Positions 42,578 to 54,600 are shown, counted from the stretch's first letter. The stretch: DNA of 64,000 bases from Leptotrichia sp. OH3620_COT-345 (GCF_003932895.1 NZ_RQYW01000001.1:186001-250000), one strand, 5' to 3'. The notes: generated by a model from the letters alone, not told the origin. Made by a program: numbers and translations.

Positions 42578-43561
42578 TCATTTTTTCCCGTATGAGTCTG
42601 CTATTTCCATTATAAGAACTTCAACTCCGGCTTCCATTCCTACTTTACCCGTCTTTATATCTTTTTCAATTTCCCAACATCTGAAAACTAACTTTTTCAG
42701 ATTTTTATGAGAATAATTTTTTAATCTTTCAAATTTTTTAAAAATAGAATATGGATTTGGAAACCTATTATTAGTTTTGAAACTCTCTTTTAATTTCTCA
42801 AACTCTCCTTTAAATATATTATAACTGCTGCTTAATTTCACTCCTGATTTTTCAAAACTGCTCAGCTTGTATATTATTTCCAACTCACTATACAGCGAAT
42901 ACAAAATCCCCATATATTCCTTACTTTTTTCAAGATATTTTATTACTTCACGGGATTTATCGGTAAATATTTTTTCAGTACATTCATAAATTTTATATTC
43001 TTTTTCAATGGAAATTATTTTTTTTACTTCATTTATATTAAACTTTTCCCCATTCAGAAAAATCTTTATTTTTTCCGTTTCACTTTTTACTTTTAAAGGA
43101 TTCTTTCCTATCATTTCCATTAATAGCCCCGTATCTTTTTCAGTAATTTCCAATTCTTCCCTTATATATTTTTTTATTTCACTGTCATCTTCTTTTAAAA
43201 AGAGATAAACCTCCATTTTATTGTCTTTTTTTATTTCTTCCAGTTTTTTTGAAAGTTTTACTCCTATTTTCCCGTCTTCTTTGAAATAATCAATCACTAT
43301 TTCTTTATCGGGTATGTCCAGAGATGTAATATAACCTAAAATTTTTTCCAAATCTTTAAGTTTTTCCCCTCTTTTCAACACAATTAATTCTTTTGATGAA
43401 AATATGGAATTAAAACTCACTTTTTCCAAAAATTTTTCTTCCTCCTTAATATCCGCATCAAAAAAACTTTCTTTTATTCCCGGGGTTTTTTTTCTGATTT
43501 TTTCCATTAAATCAAAATACTTAAATTCTCTATGTTTCATTCCGCCTATAAAATAAATCAT
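42578..43561 (-). CDS. holA: DNA polymerase III delta subunit
   Basis: The 327-residue protein opens the sliding clamp within the clamp loader. It has the weakly conserved pattern of HolA: YFIGGMKHREFKYFDL, FSSKELIVLKRGEK, LMEMIGKNPLKVKSETEKIK, VEKS-type C-terminal helices and a final GKVGMEAGVEVLIMEIADSY, which matches the LK.G.....ALE.L.L.L.. family ending. It has no Walker A site, as expected for delta. A TTGACA-17-TAAAAT promoter lies just upstream. It opens the minus-strand run leading to ecfAA and ecfT. Confidence 0.88.
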   Translation of the reverse strand: MIYFIGGMKHREFKYFDLMEKIRKKTPGIKESFFDADIKEEEKFLEKVSFNSIFSSKELIVLKRGEKLKDLEKILGYITSLDIPDKEIVIDYFKEDGKIGVKLSKKLEEIKKDNKMEVYLFLKEDDSEIKKYIREELEITEKDTGLLMEMIGKNPLKVKSETEKIKIFLNGEKFNINEVKKIISIEKEYKIYECTEKIFTDKSREVIKYLEKSKEYMGILYSLYSELEIIYKLSSFEKSGVKLSSSYNIFKGEFEKLKESFKTNNRFPNPYSIFKKFERLKNYSHKNLKKLVFRCWEIEKDIKTGKVGMEAGVEVLIMEIADSYGKK

Positions 43562-43589
43562 CTGCTTCCTTCCGTTATTTTTATTTTAT

Positions 43590-43618
43590 ATTTTAAGTAT
43601 ACTCTTTTTAACTGTCAA
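43590..43618 (-). promoter_or_regulatory. Promoter of holA
   Basis: Minus-strand TTGACA (43618-43613), a 17-base spacer and TAAAAT (43595-43590). Its -35 lies seven bases from that of the divergent promoter at 43626. Confidence 0.65.
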
Positions 43619-43625
43619 TTTCAAT

Positions 43626-43654
43626 TTGATTTTTTAATTTTTTTATGTTAAAAT
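43626..43654 (+). promoter_or_regulatory. Promoter of the DUF4870-like gene
   Basis: TTGATT (43626-43631), a 17-base spacer and TAAAAT (43649-43654), back to back with the holA promoter. Confidence 0.6.
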
Positions 43655-43693
43655 TTTTGTGTAATAAATTACAGTTATTTAAAGGAGGTATTT

Positions 43694-44053
43694 ATGAGTT
43701 CAAATGTTAAAGAACAGGTTTCAATTGGGGGGTTAAGAGCGAATGCTGCTGCTGCTCTTATAAATTTAAGTTTTTTTACAGGACTGGGTATTTTAATTCC
43801 TATCCTTGCATTAATTCTTGAAACTGAAAATAAATTTGTAAAAACTTATGCAAAACAGACATTGGCATTAAGTGTTTTTGTATTAGTATCATCTTTATTA
43901 AATATAATATTTCTTATAGGAACTGTTATTTTTGGAGTTGTCATCTTCGTTCTTATAGCTGTTCAGATTTTTGCCATTATAAAATCAATAATGGGTGATG
44001 AATTTGAAATTCCTTATATAAACAAAATTACAAATATTTTATTCATTGACTAA
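43694..44053 (+). CDS. DUF4870-like small membrane protein
   Basis: The 119-residue protein has three to four helices after a hydrophilic N-terminus of about 20 residues. AKQTLALSVFVLVSSLLNII matches the conserved ...NAKQALNF-type stretch of the DUF4870/Tic20-like family, and the end EIPYINKITNI fits the family's PYxxKI close. Function is unknown. AAAGGAGG seven bases before the ATG supports the start. It has its own promoter and terminator. Confidence 0.8.
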   Translation: MSSNVKEQVSIGGLRANAAAALINLSFFTGLGILIPILALILETENKFVKTYAKQTLALSVFVLVSSLLNIIFLIGTVIFGVVIFVLIAVQIFAIIKSIMGDEFEIPYINKITNILFID

Positions 44054-44062
44054 AATATACTT

Positions 44063-44107
44063 AAAAGGACTATTTTGAGAGTAATCTCTATCATAGTCCT
44101 TTTTTAT
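44063..44107 (+). terminator. Rho-independent terminator
   Basis: The arms aaaaggacta (44063-44072) and tagtcctttt (44094-44103), with an inner gaga-gtaa-tctc helix, are followed by a run of T. It ends the DUF4870-like gene. Confidence 0.85.
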
Positions 44108-44189
44108 TCTAACATGTATCTCCAACTCTTAAACTTAATGAAGTTTCCACTAATACTATTATATTATCATTTTATATGTTTTATCAAAA

Positions 44190-44331
44190 AAATATAAAAT
44201 TATATTAATCGGAAAAATATCTGTCTAAATGTAATGAGCTTACTATTTTAAATACAACAAACATTTTTAAAGAACTAAAACGAAGTCGATAGTCGAAGTA
44301 TGAAGACATTATAACCTTTATAAAGATAGTT
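44190..44331 (+). repeat. Dispersed repeat, copy C
   Basis: The most divergent copy. It shares ggaaaaatatctgtctaaat, gtaatgagcttac, aacatttttaaagaactaaa with copy B, and adds cgaagtcgatagtcgaagta then tgaagacatt. It fills the gap between the convergent DUF4870-like and O-antigen-ligase-like genes. Confidence 0.5.
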
Positions 44332-44332
44332 T

Positions 44333-45427
44333 TTATTTCCCTCTATACTTATAAAGTCTAATTTTATATTTTTTCATATCTTCTTTATTTTCGGAACATG
44401 AAAGTATCATTATAAATAAGAGTACCGTCTGAATCCAGAAAATTGGAAAATCTGTAGAATTGTGGGCTACTATTCCTGCAACTATAGCTATTTTCAAAAC
44501 ATTACTTTTATCATCTTTAAAGATATCATATATATATTTCAGCCATACACTCATTAATGCCAAAGTTCCTACAATTCCATAGCTTAAAAGAAGCTCCGTC
44601 AAAGCATTATGAGAATGGGGATAAAATTTCGTATATTTGAAGTAATATCCGTTTCCATGTCCGAATATTACATTTGTTTTAAAAGCGTTAAATGCCATTT
44701 TCAGTATATCTCTTCTCAGCCAGTAATATTTTCCGATACTGCTTTCCCTTAAAAAAGGAAATATGTTAAAATAAACTCCTGTAATATATCCTCCTAATAA
44801 AAGAACACATATAAAAAAATATTTTTTTTCAAGAAAATAATAAAGTAAAACGAATATCCCTATTATTGCTGCTGCAAGAGATGATCTTGAACCTGACAGT
44901 AAAATAGTCAGAAAATTTAATATAAATATTAAAAAATTAATTTTTGATTTTTTCTTTAATGACAAATATAAATTTACAATTGTAGCCATCATCATTATAT
45001 TTCCCAAATAATTCGGATTCAGATAGGCAAAATAGCCTGCTCTGTTCCCTGTCACCAAAGTTTCTCCAAAGGAAATGAAAAAGGCAATTGATGAAAATTT
45101 TCCAATTAATTCAAGATTATAATTTTTAAATTCATCATTTACAATTCTTGTATAATAACGACCCACCATTATGCAAAGTAATATCGGAATTGCTACAAAT
45201 CCGTAATAATTACGATACCATAATGACATTATTATGGAAAATCCGAGAACCGCTTCTACTATAACAAGAGATTTGTCTTTCAGGATTTTTTTATATTCTC
45301 CTGTTACAAAAATATCTTTCAATAATAGTAAACAAAGTATAATTACAAGAATAAAATGAATAAAAATAGCTCCTCCCATTAATATGTACATTTTTTCTAT
45401 ATAATTTCTGTTTTTTATAATTTCCAA
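44333..45427 (-). CDS. O-antigen ligase / polymerase-like membrane protein
   Basis: A 364-residue protein with ten or more helices of the Wzy_C (O-antigen ligase, WaaL/Wzy) superfamily. It has LTILLSGSRSSLAAAIIGIF near the middle and the periplasmic-loop motif FGHGNGYYFKYTKFYPHSHN with ALTELLLSYGIVG, including the conserved His. It would transfer or polymerise a surface glycan on the outer face of the inner membrane. The best start is TTG at 45427 with GAGGG six bases upstream; a TTG at 45445 lacks a site. It is probably co-transcribed with the U32 gene 29 bases upstream. Confidence 0.8.
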   Translation of the reverse strand: MEIIKNRNYIEKMYILMGGAIFIHFILVIILCLLLLKDIFVTGEYKKILKDKSLVIVEAVLGFSIIMSLWYRNYYGFVAIPILLCIMVGRYYTRIVNDEFKNYNLELIGKFSSIAFFISFGETLVTGNRAGYFAYLNPNYLGNIMMMATIVNLYLSLKKKSKINFLIFILNFLTILLSGSRSSLAAAIIGIFVLLYYFLEKKYFFICVLLLGGYITGVYFNIFPFLRESSIGKYYWLRRDILKMAFNAFKTNVIFGHGNGYYFKYTKFYPHSHNALTELLLSYGIVGTLALMSVWLKYIYDIFKDDKSNVLKIAIVAGIVAHNSTDFPIFWIQTVLLFIMILSCSENKEDMKKYKIRLYKYRGK

Positions 45428-45456
45428 TTTAAACCCTCTTTTCAATTTTATAAAAA

Positions 45457-47637
45457 TTAAAATACTCCCCGTTCAAATGAATAAGGATTATAATTACCTT
45501 TTTTAGTTTTCAGACTTTTAATTACCTTTTTCACCTCATCACTATTTTCAAAAGTGAAATCAAGTCTTAATTCATCAAAATTAAATTTTTTAATTTTATC
45601 AAGTTCCGGAATTAAATTCATCGGTTTATCGAGGTACAATTCTATATTCCCCAGATTATTTTTAAGTATTTTGTATTTATCGTAAAACTCCCCTTTTAAC
45701 TCTTTATAATCTTTATCAAATATTTTATGTTCTATGTACATTCCTTTTAAATAACCATATATTACCATCCCTATTTTTACTTTATCAGACTTTATAAACT
45801 TCAGTTGTTTATAATTTAGTTCAGGAGAAATAAATACTGTTTCCAGATTGGAAAACTCCGAAAATAAATCTAATGTATGATTATTAAAAACATTAAGATT
45901 CCAATCAAGACTCTGTCCTTTTATATTATTTTTTTCTCCTATTACAACTTGATATAAGTTTGAAGCTAAATTTGTATTTGTTCTTATCTCATAGGATTTA
46001 TGTATATTTTTTTCCTTTGCCACATCATATTGTTTATAATATATTTTTTCTATTCCCATTTCACGGCACACCTTCTCCTGTTCATAATTAGATACAAGTG
46101 CTGAAAAAATAGGCTCTTCATTTTCTCCTTTTTGGCTTCCAAAAACATATGTTTTTTTCGGAAACGATTTTCTTTTATATGATTCCAACAACTCTTTTTC
46201 AAGTTCAGATACACACTCTCTTTTTAGAGATTTTAACTCGCTGAATGGAATAAATGAAACTCCGTCATAATTTATTTTTATACTGTTAAGTTCAAAAACT
46301 GTTTCTCCAAGTTCTCCTACTTTTTGGGATATCTGTTCTTCGGTAATAATTTTTTTTGCTTCCTGTTCTATAATTTTTCCTTTTTTTACAACTTCGATTT
46401 TTTCCCCATTCAAATTAAAAATAGAAAATTTTAAAATAACTTCTTTCCCTTTTTCCACTGTCAGTTCAGCATCTATAGATGAAAACCTTTTGGAAACTTT
46501 TATATTATGTATTATCCTGTCATTAATTTCTTTTGAATAATTCTTATAAATATACTTTGTTTTTTCAGGCAGTTTTCCTATGGAAACAATATCATTTTTT
46601 TCCGCTTTCTGAACTTTTTTACCGTTTACTGTTATTTTATTTACATATTCCCCTTCAATTTTTTCAAAATCACTGTCTACAAACTGAACTCCGTCTCCTA
46701 ATATAAGCTCATCATCTATTCTGAAATTATTACTGTTTTCAATTCTTACTCCTAAAAAATAACCGAAATTTGACGAATATTTAAAATTCATCAGTTTATC
46801 GTCAAGATAAAAATATCCTTTGGAATAACCTCTGTTGAATAGTTTATAACTTTCTGACGGTCTCGGCTTACCTTTGATTATATTATCATAATAACTTACA
46901 GTTTCATAGACATATTCGCTTGATTTTTTACGTCCCTCAACTTTTATCGCATTTATTCCTATATCTTTAAGTTTGTTAATTTCTTCTATCTCGAATAGTT
47001 GGTCATTAGGACTTAAAAAATATGCTTTATTACCTTCTTCATCTTCAAATTTTTTTCTACATGAATAAGCGCACAGTCCTCTGTTTCCACTTCTTCCCCC
47101 TATAAAGCTGCTTATGTAACAATTCCCCGAATATGAAATACATAACGATCCTGATACGAAAATTTCAAGTTCTATATCAGTTTTTTCTCTTATACTTTTT
47201 ATTTCTTCAAAAGAAAGCTCTCTTGCCAACACCACACGACTCAGTCCAAGTTCTTTCAGTTTATTGGCTTCTACATGGTTGGCTACGGTCATCTGAGTAC
47301 TTCCGTGTAAAGCCAACTCGGGAAAATTTTCCTTTAAAAATTTCATAAATCCTAAATCTTGAACTATTACTGCATCTATTCCATGTTCATAGATACGACT
47401 TATATTATAATATGCCGTGTCTATTTCAATATCTTTCATTAATGTATTCAATGTTATCAGAGTTTTTACCCCTCTTGAATGAGCATAATCTATTCCATTT
47501 ATTATTTCTTTTATACCTAAGTTCTGGTTATTTCTTCTTGCTCCAAATCCTTTCAATCCGAAATAGACTTCATTTGCTCCTGCTTTTATTGCCGCCTCTA
47601 ACTTTTCATAGTTTCCTGCCGGTGCGACTATATTCAT
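45457..47637 (-). CDS. Peptidase U32-family protein, RlhA-like
   Basis: A 726-residue protein. The N-terminal U32 domain has MNIVAPAGNYEKLEAAIKAG, EVYFGLKGFGARRN, HGSTQMTVANHVEANKLKEL and the cysteine-containing VSGSLCISYSGNC and GNRGLCAYSCRKKF. A DUF3656-like region and a long C-terminal part follow. E. coli RlhA (YdcP), with this layout, hydroxylates C2501 of 23S rRNA; TrhP relatives hydroxylate tRNA. The four cysteines probably bind an iron-sulfur cluster. The start at 47637 is close to GGAGAG. It is divergent from the YiiX-like gene. Confidence 0.88.
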   Translation of the reverse strand: MNIVAPAGNYEKLEAAIKAGANEVYFGLKGFGARRNNQNLGIKEIINGIDYAHSRGVKTLITLNTLMKDIEIDTAYYNISRIYEHGIDAVIVQDLGFMKFLKENFPELALHGSTQMTVANHVEANKLKELGLSRVVLARELSFEEIKSIREKTDIELEIFVSGSLCISYSGNCYISSFIGGRSGNRGLCAYSCRKKFEDEEGNKAYFLSPNDQLFEIEEINKLKDIGINAIKVEGRKKSSEYVYETVSYYDNIIKGKPRPSESYKLFNRGYSKGYFYLDDKLMNFKYSSNFGYFLGVRIENSNNFRIDDELILGDGVQFVDSDFEKIEGEYVNKITVNGKKVQKAEKNDIVSIGKLPEKTKYIYKNYSKEINDRIIHNIKVSKRFSSIDAELTVEKGKEVILKFSIFNLNGEKIEVVKKGKIIEQEAKKIITEEQISQKVGELGETVFELNSIKINYDGVSFIPFSELKSLKRECVSELEKELLESYKRKSFPKKTYVFGSQKGENEEPIFSALVSNYEQEKVCREMGIEKIYYKQYDVAKEKNIHKSYEIRTNTNLASNLYQVVIGEKNNIKGQSLDWNLNVFNNHTLDLFSEFSNLETVFISPELNYKQLKFIKSDKVKIGMVIYGYLKGMYIEHKIFDKDYKELKGEFYDKYKILKNNLGNIELYLDKPMNLIPELDKIKKFNFDELRLDFTFENSDEVKKVIKSLKTKKGNYNPYSFERGVF

Positions 47638-47721
47638 TATTTTTTCTCTCCATTTCCTGAAAATTATATTTTATACATAATTATACAGACTTTAATAATT
47701 TTTGGCAACTAATTTTTTAAC

Positions 47722-47750
47722 TGGACTATTTCTCTTCTTTTTTATATAAT
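47722..47750 (+). promoter_or_regulatory. Promoter of the YiiX-like gene
   Basis: TGGACT (47722-47727), a 17-base spacer and TATAAT (47745-47750), about 45 bases ahead of the start codon. Confidence 0.55.
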
Positions 47751-47793
47751 ATAAATATACTTTTTGAAAAATATACTGAAAGGAACTGAATAT

Positions 47794-48393
47794 ATGAACT
47801 TTATTTCTCATAAATTAAAAAAAACAGACATCTTTTTAAATATACTTAAAAAAATCATTTTAAGTTTTATACTATTTTTATTGTTAATATCGTGTAAATC
47901 TATAGATCCCACTTATAAATGGTACTCTGCAAAAGAAGTTATTGCAAATTCTGAAAAACTTCGACCGGGAGATATACTTGTATTATCAAAGAGAGCTTCT
48001 ATTCGTTCAATGTGGGGACATGTAGCAGTTTTAAATGAAGAAAAAAAAATAGTAGAATTTCCTTCATATTCTACAGGCTATAGCGAAAGTCCCTTATTTG
48101 TATGGCAAACCCTCAACAGGAAAGTTGCCGTTTTCAGATTAAAAGGAATAGATGATGACTATAAAACTGCATTATTTGAAGAAATAAACAAAACTGTCAA
48201 CAAAACTTACGGACTGACTTTTGATAAAAACTTTGATAAAAGGTTATATTGTTCCCAATTTGTGTATCTTGTCTTTAAAAGAGCCGGAAAGAAGGTCGGA
48301 AAAAATATTGATTTAGATTCTAATGGCGGAGGATGGGTAATGCCTTTTGATATAATGAGATCTCCTTTACTTGAAAATGTGATACTGAATTAA
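47794..48393 (+). CDS. YiiX/YebB-like NlpC/P60-superfamily lipoprotein
   Basis: The 199-residue protein has a hydrophobic segment ending in LLLISC, a lipobox with Cys near 34, so it is a lipoprotein. The body is a permuted papain-like fold: KLRPGDILVLSK, WGHVAVLNEEKKIVEF with the catalytic His, and RLYCSQFVYLVFKRAG with the catalytic Cys. Relatives include YiiX/YebB and act on peptidoglycan-type or acyl bonds; substrate unknown. AAAGGA nine bases before 47794 supports this ATG over an upstream TTG at 47764. It ends before a bidirectional terminator shared with the autotransporter. Confidence 0.85.
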   Translation: MNFISHKLKKTDIFLNILKKIILSFILFLLLISCKSIDPTYKWYSAKEVIANSEKLRPGDILVLSKRASIRSMWGHVAVLNEEKKIVEFPSYSTGYSESPLFVWQTLNRKVAVFRLKGIDDDYKTALFEEINKTVNKTYGLTFDKNFDKRLYCSQFVYLVFKRAGKKVGKNIDLDSNGGGWVMPFDIMRSPLLENVILN

Positions 48394-48547
48394 TCCATTA
48401 TTGAGCTAAAAAGTTTTTTATAAAACAAAAATATTTACTTGATAAATTTACATAAAAACTCAAAATAAAGTTATTTCATGATATAGAAAATATTTAATTT
48501 TCAAATGTATATATTTATTATTTTATAAAAATAAACATTTACTTTAT

Positions 48548-48579
48548 AAAAAACGGGAACTTCAACATTCCCGTTTTTT
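48548..48579. terminator. Bidirectional terminator
   Basis: A perfect 12-base stem, aaaaaacgggaa (48548-48559) / ttcccgtttttt (48568-48579), has A- and T-tracts on both sides. It serves the YiiX-like gene on the plus strand and the autotransporter on the minus strand. Confidence 0.85.
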
Positions 48580-48659
48580 ATAAATTATCACGAATAATAA
48601 TTTTTATTATACATCAGATTTTTTCTTCATTCAAATTCAGATTTCATGGTTTCCTACAT

Positions 48660-51600
48660 TTAGTAAATAGCTCTGAATCCTATTCCTCCTCTTATATTTT
48701 TACCCTTTGTATCGTAACCTCCGTTTATTGTTATTCCGAAGTTTTTATTTTCGAGCCCTATGTTCAATTCCGTCTTGAAATTCCCTTTTTTATTGTCCTT
48801 TTCTCCTTTAAATCTGTATGAACCGGCACTAGTATAATTTACTCTGAATTTTGTTTCTCCTTCAGTAACTTTACCTAATTCCGCTTCATAACTCATTCCT
48901 AACGAAGTTACAAATGTCGATTTTACTGCTACAGGCTGTTTATAAGTCAGAATAACTCCTGCTTGAGGCTTAATTGAGAAATATTTGCCATCTTCAATTG
49001 CCAAACGTAAAACACCTCTTTTTTCCTTAATATCATCATGACGTCCATATTCCATTTTCAGACTTCCATAAGGTGTAAAAGTAAATCTCTCACTCAAACG
49101 AATATTTTTAACAAATTCATTTTTCATAGCAATACCGTAACTTGTGTAATTTCCCTGTGCTTCATAAATAGTATCAACATTAAGGAATCTTCTCTTCATT
49201 TCACTATGTCCTACAAATCCTTCACCTGAAATCGTCCAGATATTATCTTTTTTATTTCCAAACGGTATAGATTTATATATTCCTACTTTAAGCATTAGAG
49301 TCTTTTCTTCAGAACTTCCTATATCTTTAAGTTTGAAAGTATTATGTAATGCCCCTGCATACCAACCTGAAGCATCATTTTTCTTAACGGTTTCTCTTTG
49401 ATTTATATATGCAACTCCGTAAGCATTACTCTTATGATTATGTATCTGAGCTGATTTTGTCTTGTATTCATCACGATTACCGAACGATATTATTTTATTT
49501 ATATTTTTGGAACCGTTTCTCCAGTTTCTCAGATTATCAAGTTCTTTGTCTAAAGTGGAACTTGTCATATAAATTCTTTGACGGGCATTAATATATTGTC
49601 TACCTAAAGCTTCATCTACAGCTTGTGCCCATAATTTAGCTTCACCGTCACCGATTGCATTCAATTTATTGAAATAAAGTTTTTCAGGAGAATTTACTTC
49701 ATTTTCACTGTATCTTTGTTCCAATCCATCAAGGAAATTATATATATTTTTATCTCCTTTTTTTGCATAGTCCGTATAAGGAATTTTTGCCATTACGAAA
49801 GTATCATCATTCTGATTATTAGGATCTCCTATATCAATTGATCCTATCCAATGATAGGCCCCTGAAACAAATGAACTTTTTCCAAAACTATATTCCGGAT
49901 AATCACGTCTGATTTTTGAAACTATTTCTGCAGGAACTCTTATAACTTTTTCACGTGTTAAGTCAGCCAATTCCGCACCAAACATTATATTTACTTTATT
50001 TTCAGTATTTTGAATTGGTCTTCCCGGATTATTAAATAAATTATTTAATCCACGAATAGCATTAGTACGTCCTAAGGTATCTATATAAATACCGAGATTG
50101 GAAATATAATAATTTTTTCCGGCTGCATCTATATTTGCCGCAACGTCATGTATTCTCTGTTCAATTCCATTTATAACAACTCCACCTATCAATCCTATAC
50201 CGGGATTACCTTTTATTATTACACTTCCCAATCTGTTTGACGGATCATAAGATATATTTGAAGCATACTTATCATCAGCCGATATTGTACCTATATTTCC
50301 TGTATGGGGGTTTACTCCGTTTATGACATCTCCGTTGGTTAAACTTATTGATTGACCGTCAATAGTAGTATTCTTACCTTCTAAAATTACTCCTTTTGAT
50401 TTATTTCCTGTAATAGTCATATTTCCGTAATTTTTAATAACACCGTTTTTAATATATACTCCGGCACTTTCATCTGCATTTATTTCTATATTATTATAAT
50501 TTACAAAAGTTGCATCTTTAATAACTACACCTGTCATTCCTTTAATATAAGAATTTCCTGCATAATTTCCTGCTGTTTTAATTGTACCGTAGTTATATCC
50601 TGTAGCTCCATCCGCCACATATATCCCTGTCATTCCGTCAATCATATTTGAGGCTGAAGCAACTGATGCATCAAGAATTATTGTACCGTTATTTCTTACT
50701 ACCGTTCCGATACCTCTGCCATACATACCTATACTTCTATTTCCACTAACAGTGATTGTACCGTTATTTTCCAAGTTAATATTTGTACCTTCCGCAGCCA
50801 TACCGATTGAATATCTTTCAGTAGTTTTATTTGAAATACCTATATTGATATTATTAGTATTTAAAGCATATCCTCCATTACCTGTCATTAATATACCTAC
50901 ATTTTGTAATCCTTTTTCAACGGTTTCACTTGTATTATTTGTAATATTCAAATTAATAGCCGAATTATTTGTTATATTTGCAGTATCTTTACCATATAAA
51001 GCCACATTATTGGAGCCTTCAGCTGATATAGCCGTATTATTTGTTACTATAGCTGTTCTTCCGTTACCTCTGGCATAGATATAAATACTCTCTGAACCTA
51101 ATTTTGCTTCGGCTCCTGCTAAAGGATTGCTATATGTTCCGTTTTCAACAGCATATGCTATTGCTTCATTTCCGATTACTGTCGGTGTAATTCCGTTATT
51201 TACTATATTTGAATTTACAGCATACACTCCTGCACCTTTATTTCCTATTTTCAATGTTGTTCCGGTAAGATTTATCGTTCCTCCGTCTTTCTGATACACA
51301 CCTGTACTGTTATCTCCTATAGTTTCAATTGTTACCGCTCCTAAATTTGTTGTTCCGTTTATATGAACGATACCTGCACCTTCTTTTCCTGAAATAATTT
51401 TTCCGCCATTTACATTTATTGTGGAATTTCCCGTAACACCATTATTTAATACATATATTCCTGCACCGCCATTTTTAGCACTTACATCAATTTTACCACT
51501 ATTGACAGTTACATTTGATGTTCTACCCGCCGTTTTATTTAAGGCGATTATTCCGTACCCTGCTGAAGTATTATTTCCTGTAGCGATTATATTACCGCTA

Positions 51601-54600
51601 CTTGTAATGTTTATATCTCCGTCTTCAGTTCCTGATAATTTATTCAATCCATATATACCAGTTCCATTGTTTCCTACTGTAATATCTCCTGAATTTGTAA
51701 TAATTGTGGAACGTGTTCCCAGTATACCTACGCCGTTATCGGTAGTATTTAAAATAGTTCCGTTATTTATAACCGTACCCAAGTCAGTTACAATAGCTAT
51801 AGTATCACCGACAATATTTCCGTCTGTGGAATTTTCTTTAATAATAATATTTCCATCATTTTTAACTGTAATATCTCCTGAAACTCCACCTCCACTGATA
51901 GATTTAGGATTTATTTGAGCTATAACATATTGGTCTCCATTTGCAAATTTTTCACCTTCATTAGTTGCATTATTTATGTTACTTATAGTCTTTCCGATTA
52001 AAATATTTACATTTGAAGCTATATAATCAATAGCGGCAAAAACATTATTAGGAGAATTCAAAGCAACATCGTCATTTATATTAAATGTACCGCCTTTCAG
52101 TGTTATATATTTAAAATTTCCTGAAGCCGGATCAATTGCTATTCCGCTGTTAGGTAAAGCTATGGTATTTTTTATATTTGTTATATCTGAAGCCGACACC
52201 ACAGCATTTGAACCTGCATCTATAAGAAACAGTCTTGCCCCGTCTTCTAATTTCAGAGTCATTTTATTTCCTGAAGCACCGGAAATATTACTTAAAACAT
52301 CATTTATATTCCAATAAGGTGCGGCATTATTATTTTGCTTTAAAATAAATGCAAGTCCGTTATTTTTTATTAATGCATTTACTCCGGCTCCTATAATATT
52401 TATTTTCCCTGTAGCTCTGTATATATTAGGTATGACAGGATTACTGTAATTATAGAACAGTAAGCCCCCTGCTCCTACTGTAATATCGCTATTTTGAATA
52501 TTTATCGTTGTTTTATCTACGCCGTTGCTTGAATTTTCTGCATAAAGAGCTGCCGCTCCACCTTCTACTTTAATATTTGCCTTTGTTCCGTCAACAGCTT
52601 CTTTAATTACAGTTGTAGAAGCTCCGTTACCTGTACCGTTACTATGAGCATAATTAGTATAAATACCTACTGAACCTGCACCTTTAGCATTTATTTCTCC
52701 ACCTTCCATTGTAAAATTACCGAAGTTGGCAACTCCTATATTTCCTTCTGTTTCAATATTAATTTTGGAGGTTTTCCCTGTTTTTCCGGTTCCTTTAGTA
52801 TTTATTCCTGAAACTCCGTTTATAGTTACATTATCAGCGGAATTTATCAACAAACCTACATTATTTTTACTTACCGTATTAATATTTATAGTCCCGTTAT
52901 TTTCAGCATATCCTATCTGATAGAAGTTTGCATTGGCAGAAGGTTCTGTATAATCTATTTCATCATCGGCAGTCCATAAAACTCCGTCAGCTCCGGCATT
53001 TCTGATATATGACTGCTTTAATGCGGTTGCCATTCCGTAATTTCCGTTTTCTGTAGTTTTATCATTATCTTTAATATTGATTGTTCCTTCATTTATAACT
53101 TGAGCATTACCTCCACTGGCAAGCATACCGACATTTTTATCTCCTGTTTCAATATCAATTACCGCTGCACTTGTATTGATACCTTTCTGAGTACCAAGTT
53201 TAGTTGTTATTCCTTTAGTATCAATTCCGTCAAATATTTTTCCGTTAATATTTTTAGGATGCCCTTTTGCACTATAAGTAACATAAGTATACTGATAAGT
53301 ATTGTTATCACGATATACTTCTATATATGTCTGATTATCCTGAATAATACCGCTGTCTATTCTTATACCTACATTACCTTTCGCAATATCATCATATTTT
53401 GTATCATTTATTATATTTGTTTTTATAGATATATTACCGCTTGAAGTAAAAGTATCATTAAATGCGGTTTGTAAAAACATTCCGCTGTTATTATTTCCTG
53501 CGATATTTATAGTTCCTTTATTTTGAATCATATTACCTGCAACAATAGGTTTAGGAGAAGTTTTTGTAATACTCGGGTCTACCGTTCCGTCCGGTTTTAT
53601 ATAGCCTTTTATAGGACCGAATAAATTTATTTCTGTGTAATTCTTTCCTGACTGTTTTCCGTCTTCAAGTACTGCCATACCTGCCGAATATCCTGCCTTA
53701 TCTTCATTATCTTCATCATATCCCGCAACGTTTATTACCCCTCCCGTATCATTTATTACCGAGGAATTTTTATAATCTACTCCTGAAGATATTTTTATAC
53801 CGTAACTTTTTGCTCCCATCGTCGTAATCGTTCCTTTATTTTCAACATTTACAGTTACCGGTTTTTTTTCTACAAGATATTCAAAAACATGAAAATTCAT
53901 TCCGTTTATTTCTTCACTTCTAAATTCCCAAGGACGAGGTTCTTTTATTACATGTGAATATGGACTGTATATCTGTATTCCTATAGAATCATTCCCTCTA
54001 AAATCAATAGTTCCACTTTGATTTGCAAGTCTGTATTTATTATCCGGACCTAAATTATCTTCTCCGTCTTCACGAGTAAGTATAAGTCCGACTTTTCCTC
54101 CGATATATCCCTCTGCATTACGATAAAATTCCTTTGCACGTCCTGAAGCGACAGTTATATTCAGCTGTGCAGTACCGAACCCTCCTTTTACGGTATCTTC
54201 TCTTATACTTGAGCTTTCTACTCTATCATGTCCGTCATAATTGGTATCTGCTTGCCAATCGTATATTCCTAAATCAAGAAAAACTTTTTCTCCTTTATCA
54301 ATTTCGTTATTACCGTTTGTATCTCCGCTTGTGTTTACATTCTGACGTGAGAAACTTATAACATCTTCACCTTTATCCGATATGATCCCGTTATTTTCCA
54401 ACTTTCTTGTTTTTGCTCCTATTGCGTCATATTGTACTTCCAATCCGATAGTTAAAGGACCTTCCAAACTTAATGTCGCATTATTGACAATGGACCCGCC
54501 TCCTGTAACATTATCCAAAGTGGCAAAACGGCTTCCTCCTACATAAAATGCCTGTGTATTAAACGGTCTATTCATATATTTTTCATAGTTTTTATTAGTA

